A stretch of DNA of 64,000 nucleotides, from contig CAMQZB010000003.1 of NCBI GenBank assembly GCA_947039455.1, positions 40,718 to 104,717 of the forward strand, given 5' to 3'. This DNA comes from an uncultured Clostridia bacterium. GTDB taxonomy: Bacteria > Bacillota > Clostridia > Christensenellales > CAMQZB01. A program made the position numbers and the translations under genes. Within the stretch, counting starts at the first letter, position 1. Each line of letters starts with the position of its first letter. This document shows positions 1 through 8,333 of the stretch, piece after piece. Below the pieces are notes generated by a model. That model searched no databases and had not been told where the DNA came from. It was given only the letters and a program-made list of their open reading frames with translations.

Positions 1-546
1 ATTTACGGCGAATCATTAAGCGTAACTCACGTTATTGGGTTTATTTTTGTTGTGGTAGCATTGTATTTTATTAACTTTGGAAACCAACACGGAAAAAGAA
101 TTGTTTTAACAAGAAAATGGGCATTGTTGTGTCTAGCTGGAACACTTTGTAGCGGATTTTTAATGTTCTCAACAAAAGCATTCGCAATCGATGTTCCAAA
201 TGGTAATCTAGGACAGTTTTTGTTGATAGGTTACCTTGTGTGTATTGCCATGACGATTCCAAGATTTTTCTTGCCAAGGGGTAGAGAAACTATTAATACA
301 TATAAATTCAGCAAGTGGGTTGTGCCATTAGCACTTCTTGTTGGGCTAGGAAATTCAATTGGAAACGCAATGTTATCTTACCTTGGACCGAAAATCAACG
401 CATCAATTTTATTCCCTGTTACTAACAGTGTATCAGTGATTTTTATTATTGTAGTTTCAATTTTCGCTTTCCAAGAAAAATTAATGAAGCAAACTGTAAT
501 GGGACTAGCTTTTGGTATAGCTGCAATCTTAACATTGAGTTTATAA
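1..546 (+). CDS. EamA/DMT-family membrane transporter, 5' end missing
   Basis: The reading frame is open from base 1 (IYGESLSVT...), so the ORF-track start (a GTG at 52) is internal and the gene begins left of the window. The visible 181 residues contain about five hydrophobic segments and end in a helix like those closing the C-terminal EamA repeat of drug/metabolite transporters (motifs LSYLGPKINASILFP and FAFQEKLMKQTVMG). Members of this superfamily export or import small metabolites across the cytoplasmic membrane; the substrate cannot be deduced. The next gene starts 57 bases downstream and may have its own promoter (a TATAAT-like element near 552). Confidence 0.7.
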   Translation: MYGESLSVTHVIGFIFVVVALYFINFGNQHGKRIVLTRKWALLCLAGTLCSGFLMFSTKAFAIDVPNGNLGQFLLIGYLVCIAMTIPRFFLPRGRETINTYKFSKWVVPLALLVGLGNSIGNAMLSYLGPKINASILFPVTNSVSVIFIIVVSIFAFQEKLMKQTVMGLAFGIAAILTLSL

Positions 547-602
547 GAAAAGTGTATAATAGTAACATTAACTAAAGAAAAATAGAAAGATGGAGGTGTA
601 TT

Positions 603-1355
603 ATGAGTAGAGCAATTGTTTTGTATCATGGATTTATTACTGACGATACGGATTTTGGTGATCTATATCAACATATTGATGGTATTTACGATAAAGTAAT
701 TCGTTGTATTTTTCCAGGGCATGGTAAAGTGCCAAATTATAAATTATTTACTGTTGAAGAAACTTTCAGAGTTGCGTTAGAAGAATTTGATAATGCAAAA
801 GCTGAGTTTGACGTTGTTGATGTTATAGGTTTTTCAATGGGTGGTGCTATGGCAACCTACGTGGCTAATCACAGAGAGGTTGGGAAGTTAGTTTTGTTAG
901 CACCTGCTAATAAATACTTGAACCCACGCGCTCCTTTTTCAGCCGCTAAATTTTGGTATGAAAAAATCAAAAAGACTATCACAAGTTTAACCTCTGGGGA
1001 AAAAACTAAGGACGTTTTCAACCATGAAATGTCTGTATATTTCGAAAATGGCAAGATATCACTTGAGACTGCTTGGAAAAAAATGATTCCAAATTATACT
1101 ATAAAAACATTAACGGTTTTCAACAAAGTAATCAAAAAATGCAACGAGGGTTTAGAGTCTATAGACAACGAAGTATTAATTGTCTGGGGAAAACTTGACC
1201 AACTTGTGCCAATAGATTCAGTTGAATGGCTATATTCTATTTCAAAAAATGAAAAAAAATCACTATTGGTGCTAGATGATATCAGCCACTTAATGTTGGT
1301 TTCAAAAAATTCAGAGCATGTAGTCGAAAAGATTACTGCATTTTTAAAGGACTAA
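603..1355 (+). CDS. alpha/beta hydrolase (esterase/lipase-like)
   Basis: A 250-residue cytoplasmic protein with an alpha/beta hydrolase pattern. It has an early HG motif (LYHGF) for the oxyanion hole, a nucleophile elbow GFSMGG placing the catalytic Ser near residue 78, an Asp in WGKLDQLVP near 199, and a His in DISHLM near 229. Together these form a plausible Ser-Asp-His triad. The start is supported by a strong Shine-Dalgarno site (TGGAGGTG) seven bases upstream. It is the first gene of a compact three-gene unit with a GNAT acetyltransferase and a radical SAM protein. The substrate is unknown; carboxylesterase or monoacylglycerol-lipase-like activity is an inference from family only. Confidence 0.8.
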   Translation: MSRAIVLYHGFITDDTDFGDLYQHIDGIYDKVIRCIFPGHGKVPNYKLFTVEETFRVALEEFDNAKAEFDVVDVIGFSMGGAMATYVANHREVGKLVLLAPANKYLNPRAPFSAAKFWYEKIKKTITSLTSGEKTKDVFNHEMSVYFENGKISLETAWKKMIPNYTIKTLTVFNKVIKKCNEGLESIDNEVLIVWGKLDQLVPIDSVEWLYSISKNEKKSLLVLDDISHLMLVSKNSEHVVEKITAFLKD

Positions 1356-1356
1356 A

Positions 1357-2304
1357 ATGAGAGAAAAATTATACAAATTATATAAAGAATGTTTCAAAGA
1401 AATCAATATTGAAGCGCAAGAAAACTATATCGCAACACGTTATAACGGGGAAAACGAATTTGTTTTCAATGAAGGGGATGACATTACTGCAATGGTTTTA
1501 GGGAATAAATTCTCTTTATCTGTTGGTGGAAATGTGATTTCAGTAGCGAATTTATCTGGGCTTTGCGTTGGTGAAGACTACAGAAAAACTGGACTTGCTA
1601 GCAAATTAATTATTAAAGCAATGAATAAACTTGCGGAAGAAAATGTTGTTGCAGTAACAGCTTTTCCACACCACAAAGAATTTTTCGATAAATTGCAATT
1701 CGAGTCACTTTGGTTCAGCGAAAAAATTGCTATTTCAAACATAATCGAAGCTAGCTCTCCGCTGACACAAAAAAACGCAGGAGAAATGCTGGCTCTATAT
1801 AATGACTTTATCGGGAAAATGTATATTGCAAAAATTAGAACTATAGAAGATTTTCAACTGATGATTGAAGAAAACTCTATTGGTGGAATGATAGTTGGGT
1901 GCTATAACGGTACTCGCTTAATGGCCTACGCAATTGTCGATAGCAACGGAAAAATCGTGGAAACTTGCCACCTTGACAAGTTCTATTTAAACAAACTTGG
2001 GGTGGATTATGTTTCTTTGCCTACAGGTATTGGAAAACCAGAAAACAGCATAAGAATTATTAATGCTATTGAGTTTTTAAAGCAAATAAAGTATGTTCCT
2101 GCATTTGTAATTAGCATGAAAATGAAAATCACAGACAGCACACTTTCTCATAACAATGTAATTGTTGACTTTGCGGTGAAAGGCGGAGTGGCTACTGTGG
2201 TTGAACTTAGTGCTGACAGCGAATATGATATTGAATATACTATTGAAGATTTAACTAGTACTGTTGTGCGAAGTGGTGTCAATGTAATGTTCGAAAAAGA
2301 CTAA
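1357..2304 (+). CDS. GNAT-family N-acetyltransferase, Eis-like
   Basis: A 315-residue protein starting one base after the previous stop, with AAAGGA inside the upstream gene as ribosome binding site. The N-terminal GNAT fold shows the acetyl-CoA-binding region around GLCVGEDYRKTGLASKL (about residues 67-83). The following FPHHKEFFDKLQFES matches the Eis-type (PF13527) position where a short 'F-Y-x-x-F-G' element is normal. The remainder fits the Eis layout of a second GNAT-like half plus an SCP2-like C-terminal domain, though the latter is diverged. It acetylates an amine by family; the target is unknown. Its stop overlaps the next start (TAATG), indicating translational coupling. Confidence 0.75.
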   Translation: MREKLYKLYKECFKEINIEAQENYIATRYNGENEFVFNEGDDITAMVLGNKFSLSVGGNVISVANLSGLCVGEDYRKTGLASKLIIKAMNKLAEENVVAVTAFPHHKEFFDKLQFESLWFSEKIAISNIIEASSPLTQKNAGEMLALYNDFIGKMYIAKIRTIEDFQLMIEENSIGGMIVGCYNGTRLMAYAIVDSNGKIVETCHLDKFYLNKLGVDYVSLPTGIGKPENSIRIINAIEFLKQIKYVPAFVISMKMKITDSTLSHNNVIVDFAVKGGVATVVELSADSEYDIEYTIEDLTSTVVRSGVNVMFEKD

Positions 2305-3131
2305 TGAAAAAATTCAATAAAGCATACCTTGAAATCACTAATCGCTGTAATTTAAGTTGCAGTTTTTGCCCTAAAACCAAAAGAGAATTGCGGAATATGT
2401 CGTTAGCTGAATTCAAAATAGCGGTGGACGAAATATCTAAAGTTACAAAATATATTTACTTCCATGTGCTTGGCGAACCTACTTTGCACCCTGATTTACC
2501 TGCATTTGTAGAGTATGCAAATTCCTTGGGAATGAAAATTACTATTACTACTAACGGAACATTAGTTGAAAAACTTAGTGATATTATAGAAAATCATAAC
2601 ATATACAAAGTGAATTTTTCTCTGCAAGCTGTGGGTTCTAATGATAGCATAAATTTGGCTAGCTACATGGAAAAGGTTCTTGAGTTCTCTAAAACTGCAA
2701 CTGAAAAAGGAACACTTGTGGTTCTTAGATTATGGAATAACGGTAGTAAAATTAACCGCAATCAAGAAATTGTAGAAGTATTAAAAACTAATTTTGGGGA
2801 ATTTGAATATAAGGACAGTGGCAGTGTAACATTGATACCGAAATTGTATCTTGAACGTGCTGACGAGTTTTTGTGGCAATGTAGTGATGAAGTTGAGAAC
2901 TTGTATTGCTACGGTCTAAAAGATCAATTCGGAGTGCTTGTAGACGGAACTGTTATTCCTTGCTGTATTGACAGCGAAGGGGAAATCCCCCTTGGAAATA
3001 TATTTAAAAACAACCTTTTGACCATTCTTGAAAGCGAAAAATCTGAAATGGTGACGTGTGGTTTTCAAAAGAAAAAAGCAGTTGAGAGTAGATGTAAACG
3101 TTGCGGTTTTGCTAGACGATTTAAAGTATAG
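2304..3131 (+). CDS. radical SAM protein with C-terminal SPASM-like cysteines
   Basis: A 275-residue protein with the radical-SAM signature C-x3-C-x2-C (Cys15, Cys19, Cys22 in NRCNLSCSFC). The GEPTLHPDL motif corresponds to the GGEP element that contacts SAM. The C-terminal third carries clustered cysteines (CYG, PCCID, CGF, CKRCGF) spaced as in SPASM/twitch auxiliary iron-sulfur domains. Such enzymes modify peptides, proteins or small substrates through a 5'-deoxyadenosyl radical. The gene overlaps its predecessor by one base, so the hydrolase, acetyltransferase and radical SAM enzyme probably act together. No precursor peptide is obvious next to it, so a RiPP role is not supported. Confidence 0.85.
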   Translation: MKKFNKAYLEITNRCNLSCSFCPKTKRELRNMSLAEFKIAVDEISKVTKYIYFHVLGEPTLHPDLPAFVEYANSLGMKITITTNGTLVEKLSDIIENHNIYKVNFSLQAVGSNDSINLASYMEKVLEFSKTATEKGTLVVLRLWNNGSKINRNQEIVEVLKTNFGEFEYKDSGSVTLIPKLYLERADEFLWQCSDEVENLYCYGLKDQFGVLVDGTVIPCCIDSEGEIPLGNIFKNNLLTILESEKSEMVTCGFQKKKAVESRCKRCGFARRFKV

Positions 3132-3235
3132 TTTTTTACATATTTTAGTATGTTTTTAGTGGATATTATACTGCATGTTTTTAAGTCATTTATGATATAA
3201 TACTTACTGTAAAATACATATAAAGGAGACAACAT

Positions 3236-3499
3236 ATGAAAAAAATACTTGATTTAGTAGGAGGCATTTTAGCTTTCTTCGTAGTTGGAATGTTCGGTTT
3301 AGTTTTAATTAATCAACAATTCAGCTTCTTACCAACAAGCTTCCTTACTTTCTTTAACGGAATTAAAGACATGGCAGTTATTGCTGTTTGTGGTATCACT
3401 GGACTTGAATTTGCTTGGAAAAGAAATTTCATTTTGAAATGGGCGTTCATTGCATTGTTAGTAGTTTGCGTAGCATTCTTCTTCCCTGCTTTATTCTAA
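3236..3499 (+). CDS. small hydrophobic membrane protein, unknown function
   Basis: An 87-residue protein with three predicted membrane segments (roughly residues 5-25, 45-58 and 68-86) and a basic loop, EFAWKRN, between the second and third. It has a textbook ribosome binding site (AAAGGAG) and a TATAAT-like element about 35 bases upstream of the start, and is followed by a strong terminator, so it is probably a single-gene transcript. I do not recognise the family. Confidence 0.65.
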   Translation: MKKILDLVGGILAFFVVGMFGLVLINQQFSFLPTSFLTFFNGIKDMAVIAVCGITGLEFAWKRNFILKWAFIALLVVCVAFFFPALF

Positions 3500-3530
3500 A
3501 AAATAAGTTGATAAAGTAATTTGTCTTAAA

Positions 3531-3573
3531 AAATAGTTGTGTTAACGTTATGTTTGACACAACTATTTTTTTT
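3531..3573 (+). terminator. intrinsic terminator after the small membrane protein
   Basis: A perfect 12-bp stem (AAATAGTTGTGT / ACACAACTATTT) followed by a run of T residues. Confidence 0.85.
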
Positions 3574-3685
3574 AATAAAATATTTAATAAAAGAAATAAA
3601 TTTTTTGCTTTATTTGAATAGCAATTTATGGTATAATAATTTAGAATGATAATAGTTATTGAGATATGGAGATAATAAATATATA

Positions 3686-4519
3686 ATGAGTATAAAAATT
3701 AACAAAAACACAATAAAAAACTGGAGTGAAAAAGCAAAGAAAATTCGCTTAGAAACTTTAGAATTATCCTACCGTTGTCAGGAGGAAAAAGCTCACCTTG
3801 GGGGCATGTTGTCAATGGTGGAAATTTTGACAGTTCTTTACAATGGCGTACTTAATATTAAAGATGTGAAAAACTGGGCGCACCGTGACAGGTTTATTTT
3901 GTCAAAAGGTCATGGCAGTTTAGCGATGTATTCAGCTATGCATCATGGCGGGCTTTTAACTGATGAAGAAATGGCGAAAGATATTCGTGGTGAAGATACA
4001 ATTATTTATCGTCACTCTAAATTGAATCAAGAAAAAGCAATAGAGTTTTCATCAGGAAGTTTAGGTCTTGGAATGCCGTATGGTTTAGGTCTAGCGCTTG
4101 GATTGCAAAAACAAAAAGCCGATTCACGTGTTTATGTTATGATTGGTGACGGCGAATGTAACGAAGGCGTAGTGTGGGAAAGCGTACTTTTTGCAGGTAG
4201 CAAGAAGGTTAATAACTTTTGTGTAATCGTTGACAAAAATAACATTCAACTTGACGGATACACTAAAGATGTTATGCCAGTTAAAGATTATGGCGAAATT
4301 TTCAAGTCTTTTGGCTTTGAAGTTTTAAATATTGACGGTCATGATTTTCATGAAATTCATAATGCCTTAACTCTAAAATCTGATAAACCTATTGCAATAA
4401 TAGCGGAAACTATTAAAGGCAAAGGTGTGTCTTTTGCTGAAAACAGTGTGAATTGGCACAGCAATGTTCTAAATTCGGAACTGCTTGAAATTGGATTAAA
4501 GGAGGTAAATTCACTATGA
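3686..4519 (+). CDS. transketolase, N-terminal (thiamine-diphosphate) subunit
   Basis: About 277 residues carrying the TPP-binding half of transketolase. The motif GDGECNEG followed about 25 residues later by KNNIQLDG is the GDG-Nx TPP/Mg signature, and SKGHGSLAMYS is the conserved N-terminal loop. I place the start at ATG 3686, with GGAGA upstream, rather than the track's TTG at 3659, which lies over that ribosome binding site. Split transketolases, with the two halves as adjacent genes, are common in Clostridia and Archaea. The enzyme moves two-carbon units in the non-oxidative pentose phosphate pathway. It overlaps the C-terminal subunit by four bases. Confidence 0.93.
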   Translation: MSIKINKNTIKNWSEKAKKIRLETLELSYRCQEEKAHLGGMLSMVEILTVLYNGVLNIKDVKNWAHRDRFILSKGHGSLAMYSAMHHGGLLTDEEMAKDIRGEDTIIYRHSKLNQEKAIEFSSGSLGLGMPYGLGLALGLQKQKADSRVYVMIGDGECNEGVVWESVLFAGSKKVNNFCVIVDKNNIQLDGYTKDVMPVKDYGEIFKSFGFEVLNIDGHDFHEIHNALTLKSDKPIAIIAETIKGKGVSFAENSVNWHSNVLNSELLEIGLKEVNSL

Positions 4520-5478
4520 AAAAATACTCAAATCAAGAAATAGCTGAATTATCTCAATTTGCTCCAAGAGAGATTATTTCAAAAGTAGGCTACGTTCAAG
4601 CTCAAAAAGATGACAAATTTATAATTATGTATTCTGATATCGGAAAAAGTTTTGGAGTAAATAAAATTACAAAAGAATTTCCAGATAAATGTATAGAAGC
4701 GGGAATATCTGAGCAAAATCTTGTGGGTATGGCAGCGGGTATGTCAAACCTTGGATACAATGTTTTTGCATTGTCCTATGCACCTTTTATCACATCAAGA
4801 GTACTTGATCAAATCAGGGTTTACCTTGGCTATATGCACTCTAACGTGCGACTAATCGGTATTGGTGGCGGACTTACCGCAGGTGATCTGGGAGCTACAC
4901 ACACCGCCCTTGAGGACCTTGCTGTTATGCGAACTATTCCGAATATGGTGGTAGTTTCTCCATGCGATTGCTTGGAATACGCTAAGGTGATTGAAGCTAT
5001 CAACGGTCTTGAACAGCCTGTGTATATAAGATTAACAGGCGGAAAAGTAGGGGAAATGGTCTATGAAAAAGACTACGATTTCCAAATCGGAAAAGGTGTA
5101 GTATTAAAAGAAGGGCGAAAAATAGCAATCATTTCTAACGGAAACATCACAAAAGAAGTTGCTCTTGCAATAGATAAATTAAAAGCACATGGGGTTTTTC
5201 CAACCCATATTAATATGCATACGGTTAAGCCGTTAGATACTGCTTTAATTGATTCATTGCACAATATGGAACACATCGTTACTGTTGAGGAACACAACGT
5301 CCTTGGTGGGCTTGGTGGGGCTGTGGCTGAACATCTAGCAGAGAAAAATTGCCACCCAAAACTAACTAGAATTGGTGTAAATGACGAGTTTTTCAAGGCT
5401 AATAAAGCAACTGTTTTACGAGAAAAAGCTGGGTTGTCCTGTGATAAAATTGTAGAGAGAATTCTAAACTTAAAATAA
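4516..5478 (+). CDS. transketolase, C-terminal (pyrimidine-binding) subunit
   Basis: A 320-residue partner of the preceding subunit, joined by an ATGA overlap with GGAGGT fifteen bases upstream. It contains the transketolase PYR domain, including the conserved glutamate region EAGISEQNLVGMAAG that activates TPP, and a C-terminal transketolase domain with VTVEEHNVLGGLGGAVAE. Together the two subunits form one active transketolase. The tight overlap supports an obligatory complex and equal synthesis. Confidence 0.93.
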   Translation: MKKYSNQEIAELSQFAPREIISKVGYVQAQKDDKFIIMYSDIGKSFGVNKITKEFPDKCIEAGISEQNLVGMAAGMSNLGYNVFALSYAPFITSRVLDQIRVYLGYMHSNVRLIGIGGGLTAGDLGATHTALEDLAVMRTIPNMVVVSPCDCLEYAKVIEAINGLEQPVYIRLTGGKVGEMVYEKDYDFQIGKGVVLKEGRKIAIISNGNITKEVALAIDKLKAHGVFPTHINMHTVKPLDTALIDSLHNMEHIVTVEEHNVLGGLGGAVAEHLAEKNCHPKLTRIGVNDEFFKANKATVLREKAGLSCDKIVERILNLK

Positions 5479-5521
5479 TATAGAAAATATACAATTAATA
5501 CTAGAAATCACGTGGATTTAA

Positions 5522-5550
5522 TTGACAAATTATTCAAAATATGTTAAATT
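5522..5550 (+). promoter_or_regulatory. sigma-A promoter of rplU-rpmA
   Basis: TTGACA at 5522-5527, a 17-base spacer, then TAAATT at 5545-5550, directly upstream of the L21 leader. Confidence 0.75.
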
Positions 5551-5551
5551 T

Positions 5552-5660
5552 AAAGGAGCCGCTCGAGAAGGGTACACGAGAAGTATGCATTTTGCATCAC
5601 CCGAAAATATGGTTAATTTCAAAAATTTTAAGTGAAATGACTTCGGCGAGGCTGGTGGAG
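5552..5660 (+). ncRNA. ribosomal protein L21 leader (cis-regulatory RNA)
   Basis: The transcribed region between the promoter and rplU folds into several stems. An outer pairing joins GAGCC to GGCT. Inner hairpins are CTCG...CGAG and ATGCA-TTT-TGCAT. The leader ends in GGCGAGGCTGGTGGAGG just before the start codon. Position, length and the terminal segment match the L21 leader element known upstream of rplU in Firmicutes, which is thought to let L21 control its own operon. The assignment is by eye, not by covariance search. Confidence 0.7.
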
Positions 5661-5670
5661 GTACGATAAT

Positions 5671-5970
5671 ATGTATGCAGTAGTAGTTACTGGCGGAAAG
5701 CAATACAAAGTTGTAGAAAACGACTATGTTAAAGTTGAAAAACTTGACGTAAATGTTGGAGACACAATTGAGCTTGATGCAATTATGATTAGTGTTGATG
5801 GAAACATCACTGTTGGAGACAACGTTGGTAAAGTTAAATGTGAGGTTCTTCGTCAAGATAAAGCGAAGAAAGTTATCATTTTCAAAATTAGAGCTAAGAA
5901 AAACTCAAGAAGAAAGAATGGTCACAGACAACCATACACTCTTTTGAAAGTTCTTTCTTTAAAAGCATAA
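5671..5970 (+). CDS. rplU: 50S ribosomal protein L21
   Basis: A 99-residue protein with the full L21 signature: [14 protein letters not shown] at the start and the [15 protein letters not shown] signature near the end. Length is typical for the family. It binds 23S rRNA in the large subunit. It is preceded by the L21 leader and a GGTGGAGG ribosome binding site and is followed after 13 bases by rpmA. In most Firmicutes a short gene (prp/ysxB) lies between rplU and rpmA; here there is none. Confidence 0.98.
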   Translation: MYAVVVTGGKQYKVVENDYVKVEKLDVNVGDTIELDAIMISVDGNITVGDNVGKVKCEVLRQDKAKKVIIFKIRAKKNSRRKNGHRQPYTLLKVLSLKA

Positions 5971-5983
5971 GGGAGGGCTTAGT

Positions 5984-6265
5984 ATGATTTTAAATATTAC
6001 ATTATTTGCCCACAAGAAGGGAGTAGGTAGTACTAGAAACGGTCGTGATAGTGCTGCTCAAAGACTTGGTACTAAACGTGCTGACGGTCAATTCGTTTTG
6101 GCTGGAAATATCTTAGTTCGTCAAAGAGGAACTAAAATTTGGCCTGGAAACAATGTAGGCATCGGTTCAGATGATACATTATTCGCATTGAAATCTGGTG
6201 TTGTTCGTTTCGAAAGAAAAGACAAAAGAAGAAAACAATGCAGCATAGTAGTTTCTGCTGAATAA
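5984..6265 (+). CDS. rpmA: 50S ribosomal protein L27 with cleavable N-terminal extension
   Basis: A 93-residue protein of the L27 family ([15 protein letters not shown] near the start, [15 protein letters not shown] in the middle). The mature L27 N-terminus reaches the peptidyl-transferase centre. Here it is preceded by MILNITLF, the Firmicutes-type extension that the cysteine protease Prp removes after the Phe. The gene starts 13 bases after rplU with GGGAGGG as ribosome binding site and is closed by a strong terminator. The lack of a neighbouring prp is discussed as a finding. Confidence 0.98.
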   Translation: MILNITLFAHKKGVGSTRNGRDSAAQRLGTKRADGQFVLAGNILVRQRGTKIWPGNNVGIGSDDTLFALKSGVVRFERKDKRRKQCSIVVSAE

Positions 6266-6279
6266 TTAATTAAAAATTT

Positions 6280-6318
6280 AAAGACTATATCGAATTTATT
6301 TGATATAGTCTTTTTTTT
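6280..6318 (+). terminator. intrinsic terminator of rplU-rpmA
   Basis: Twelve-base stem AAAGACTATATC / GATATAGTCTTT followed by eight T residues. Confidence 0.9.
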
Positions 6319-6401
6319 ATGCATTTTAGCATAGTAATAAATTTGATAAGGAAAATTAATTTGTATTGTGTAAATGAAAACAAAATATTTTAATATTCCG
6401 T

Positions 6402-6430
6402 TTGGATAGTTCTGTATATTATGATAAAAT
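6402..6430 (+). promoter_or_regulatory. promoter placing the start site at the ogg ATG
   Basis: TTGGAT at 6402-6407, a 17-base spacer and TAAAAT at 6425-6430. The expected start of transcription falls at about 6437, which is the A of the ogg start codon, and there is no Shine-Dalgarno sequence before it. Confidence 0.55.
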
Positions 6431-6436
6431 ATAATT

Positions 6437-7270
6437 ATGAAAAATTATGCTATAAACGAAAATATAATAACAGTTTTAAAAAACTTTGATGTTTATTCAA
6501 CATTGCATTCTGGACAAGTTTTCAGAGTAAAGCCAGTTGGCGAGAAAAAGTATATGATTATCTCTGGTGATAAGTGTGCTATTTTGGAAGAGGGGGAAAA
6601 TCCTATCATCACCACGAACCATGTAGATTATTTTGTCAATTATTTTGACTTAGACTCGGATTATGGAAAATACACAGCAAAAGCAAAAGATAAATACGCC
6701 GCTTCCGCTGTTGGTTTTTCGCCATCACTGCGTATTATGAAACAAGACAAATTTGAAACAATAATCAATTTCATCATGTCCGCAAACAATAATATCAAAC
6801 GATTTTCAAAAACCTTAGAATTAATTGCTGAAACTTATGGAAAGAAAATGCAGTATTTAGAATATGAGTACTATGCTTTCCCAACCCCAAAAGAGTTGTC
6901 CTGTGCAGAGGTTTCAAAGCTAAAAGAACTAGGCTGTGGATACCGTGACAAATATATTATTTCAACGGCTAATTCAATTTTGAATGGGTTCGACTTAGAT
7001 TGTGTTGTTAAATTAGATACAATAAGCGGAAACAAAAAACTTTGTGAACTTATGGGAATAGGGGAGAAAGTAGCGGATTGTATCTTGCTTTTTGCCTATC
7101 AAAAATACGACGCATTCCCTGTTGATACTTGGATCGAGAAAATTTATCACGAAAACTACGGCGGAGAAAGTACTAACAGGCGAGAAATTAGAAAGTTCTT
7201 CGTGGATAAATACGGTAAGTACGCTGGAGTGGTTCAGCAATATATTTTCTATTACAAAAGAGAAGTCTAA
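6437..7270 (+). CDS. ogg: 8-oxoguanine DNA glycosylase/AP lyase, OGG1-type
   Basis: A 277-residue base-excision repair protein. Residues 1 to about 100 match the OGG N-terminal domain (HSGQVFRVK). The rest is an HhH-GPD domain: ETIINFIMSANNNIKR, then the helix-hairpin-helix MGIGEKVADCILLF containing the catalytic Lys, and the downstream catalytic Asp in FPVDTWIEKIYHENY, the same order as human OGG1 (GVGTKVADC and PVDVH). It excises 8-oxoguanine and cleaves the abasic site. There is no ribosome binding site, and a promoter sits so close that the mRNA is probably leaderless. It appears to be a single-gene unit. Confidence 0.9.
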   Translation: MKNYAINENIITVLKNFDVYSTLHSGQVFRVKPVGEKKYMIISGDKCAILEEGENPIITTNHVDYFVNYFDLDSDYGKYTAKAKDKYAASAVGFSPSLRIMKQDKFETIINFIMSANNNIKRFSKTLELIAETYGKKMQYLEYEYYAFPTPKELSCAEVSKLKELGCGYRDKYIISTANSILNGFDLDCVVKLDTISGNKKLCELMGIGEKVADCILLFAYQKYDAFPVDTWIEKIYHENYGGESTNRREIRKFFVDKYGKYAGVVQQYIFYYKREV

Positions 7271-7439
7271 AGTATTAAAGCTATTATAAAGTTGTTAAAT
7301 AATTTGAAAATTTCAAATCATCAATGAAAGTATTCTTAATAGCAGACTTGTTAATAATAAATAAAAGATATGTTGAATATAATGCAATTTAAAATTCTTT
7401 TGCACGAAAATAATATTGGCGGTTACATCGTAGTATTTG

Positions 7440-7468
7440 TTGTGCTTTCACATTTAATTTAGTATACT
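7440..7468 (+). promoter_or_regulatory. promoter of the TVP38-like gene
   Basis: TTGTGC at 7440-7445, 17-base spacer, TATACT at 7463-7468. Transcription would begin near 7475, downstream of the ATG at 7469 used in the ORF track. Confidence 0.55.
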
Positions 7469-7531
7469 ATGTTAGGTATTAAAATTGGAAAATATTTTGT
7501 ATTAAAAAATAAAATAGTATTAACGAGGTTT

Positions 7532-8275
7532 GTGTTGACTAATAATAAAAAGAAACTTAAAAAAGAAACTGTTGTGAACATTATTATAATTGGGGTGTTT
7601 TTTGTTATATTAATTATTGCAAGCCTGATTTTGGTAAAGCCTATGATGAATTTTTTCAAAAGTCCAGAACTTGTAAGAAACTGGGTTAACTCACACGGAA
7701 TACTTGGGCATTTTGCTTTTATAGGTGTTTTTGTGTTTCAAATTATAGTAGCATTTATACCAGGAGAACCGCTAGAGGTTTCAGCAGGGTTCGTTTTTGG
7801 ATTTTGGGAAGGTACACTGGTTTGTATAATTGGATCGGTGTTAGGTAGTCTTATTGTCTTTGCATTCGTGAAATTTTTTGGAAAAAAATTGGTTTACGCT
7901 TTTATTTCTGAAGATAAAATAAATTCCTTGAAGTTCTTGAATAACAAAAAAAAGCTAAATGTTTTGGTTTTTATTTTGTTCGCAATTCCAGGAGCACCAA
8001 AGGACTTGATGACATATTTTGTGGGCATGACACCAATGAAAGTTTTTGACTGGATTTGGATATCCGCTGTGGCAAGATTGCCTTCGATTCTGTCTTCCAC
8101 GGCTGTTGGAAGTGCGGTTGCTGAACAAAGCTACGTTTTCGCAATTGTCACATTGGCAATTACGATTTTAGTAAGTGTTTTGGGCGTATTAGTTTATCGA
8201 CATATCGTAAAAACTGAGTCTAAAAAGAGCGAAGACGAAAATGTAGAAGAAATATCACCTGATAAAAAGATTTAA
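7532..8275 (+). CDS. TVP38/TMEM64-family (VTT domain) membrane protein
   Basis: A polytopic membrane protein of about 247 residues. After a first membrane helix it shows the VTT/SNARE-associated domain: the E-x-x-x-G-x-x-F/YG-type motif appears as GEPLEVSAGFVFGFWEG, followed by a glycine-rich re-entrant region and FAIPGAPKDLMTYFVGM, the conserved C-terminal motif of this family. Such proteins act as lipid scramblases or flippases in other organisms; the role here is inferred only. I prefer the GTG at 7532 (or TTG 7535), with ACGAGG just upstream, because the likely transcription start lies after the ATG at 7469. The C-terminus is a charged cytoplasmic tail. Confidence 0.82.
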   Translation: MLTNNKKKLKKETVVNIIIIGVFFVILIIASLILVKPMMNFFKSPELVRNWVNSHGILGHFAFIGVFVFQIIVAFIPGEPLEVSAGFVFGFWEGTLVCIIGSVLGSLIVFAFVKFFGKKLVYAFISEDKINSLKFLNNKKKLNVLVFILFAIPGAPKDLMTYFVGMTPMKVFDWIWISAVARLPSILSSTAVGSAVAEQSYVFAIVTLAITILVSVLGVLVYRHIVKTESKKSEDENVEEISPDKKI

Positions 8276-8333
8276 TTATATTAATATAGATATATAAATA
8301 TAAAAAATTACTACACTAGAAAAGGAGTATCTC

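Noticed and set aside
2304-3131. RiPP maturation cluster
   Set aside because: No short precursor peptide, peptidase or exporter lies beside the radical SAM gene.
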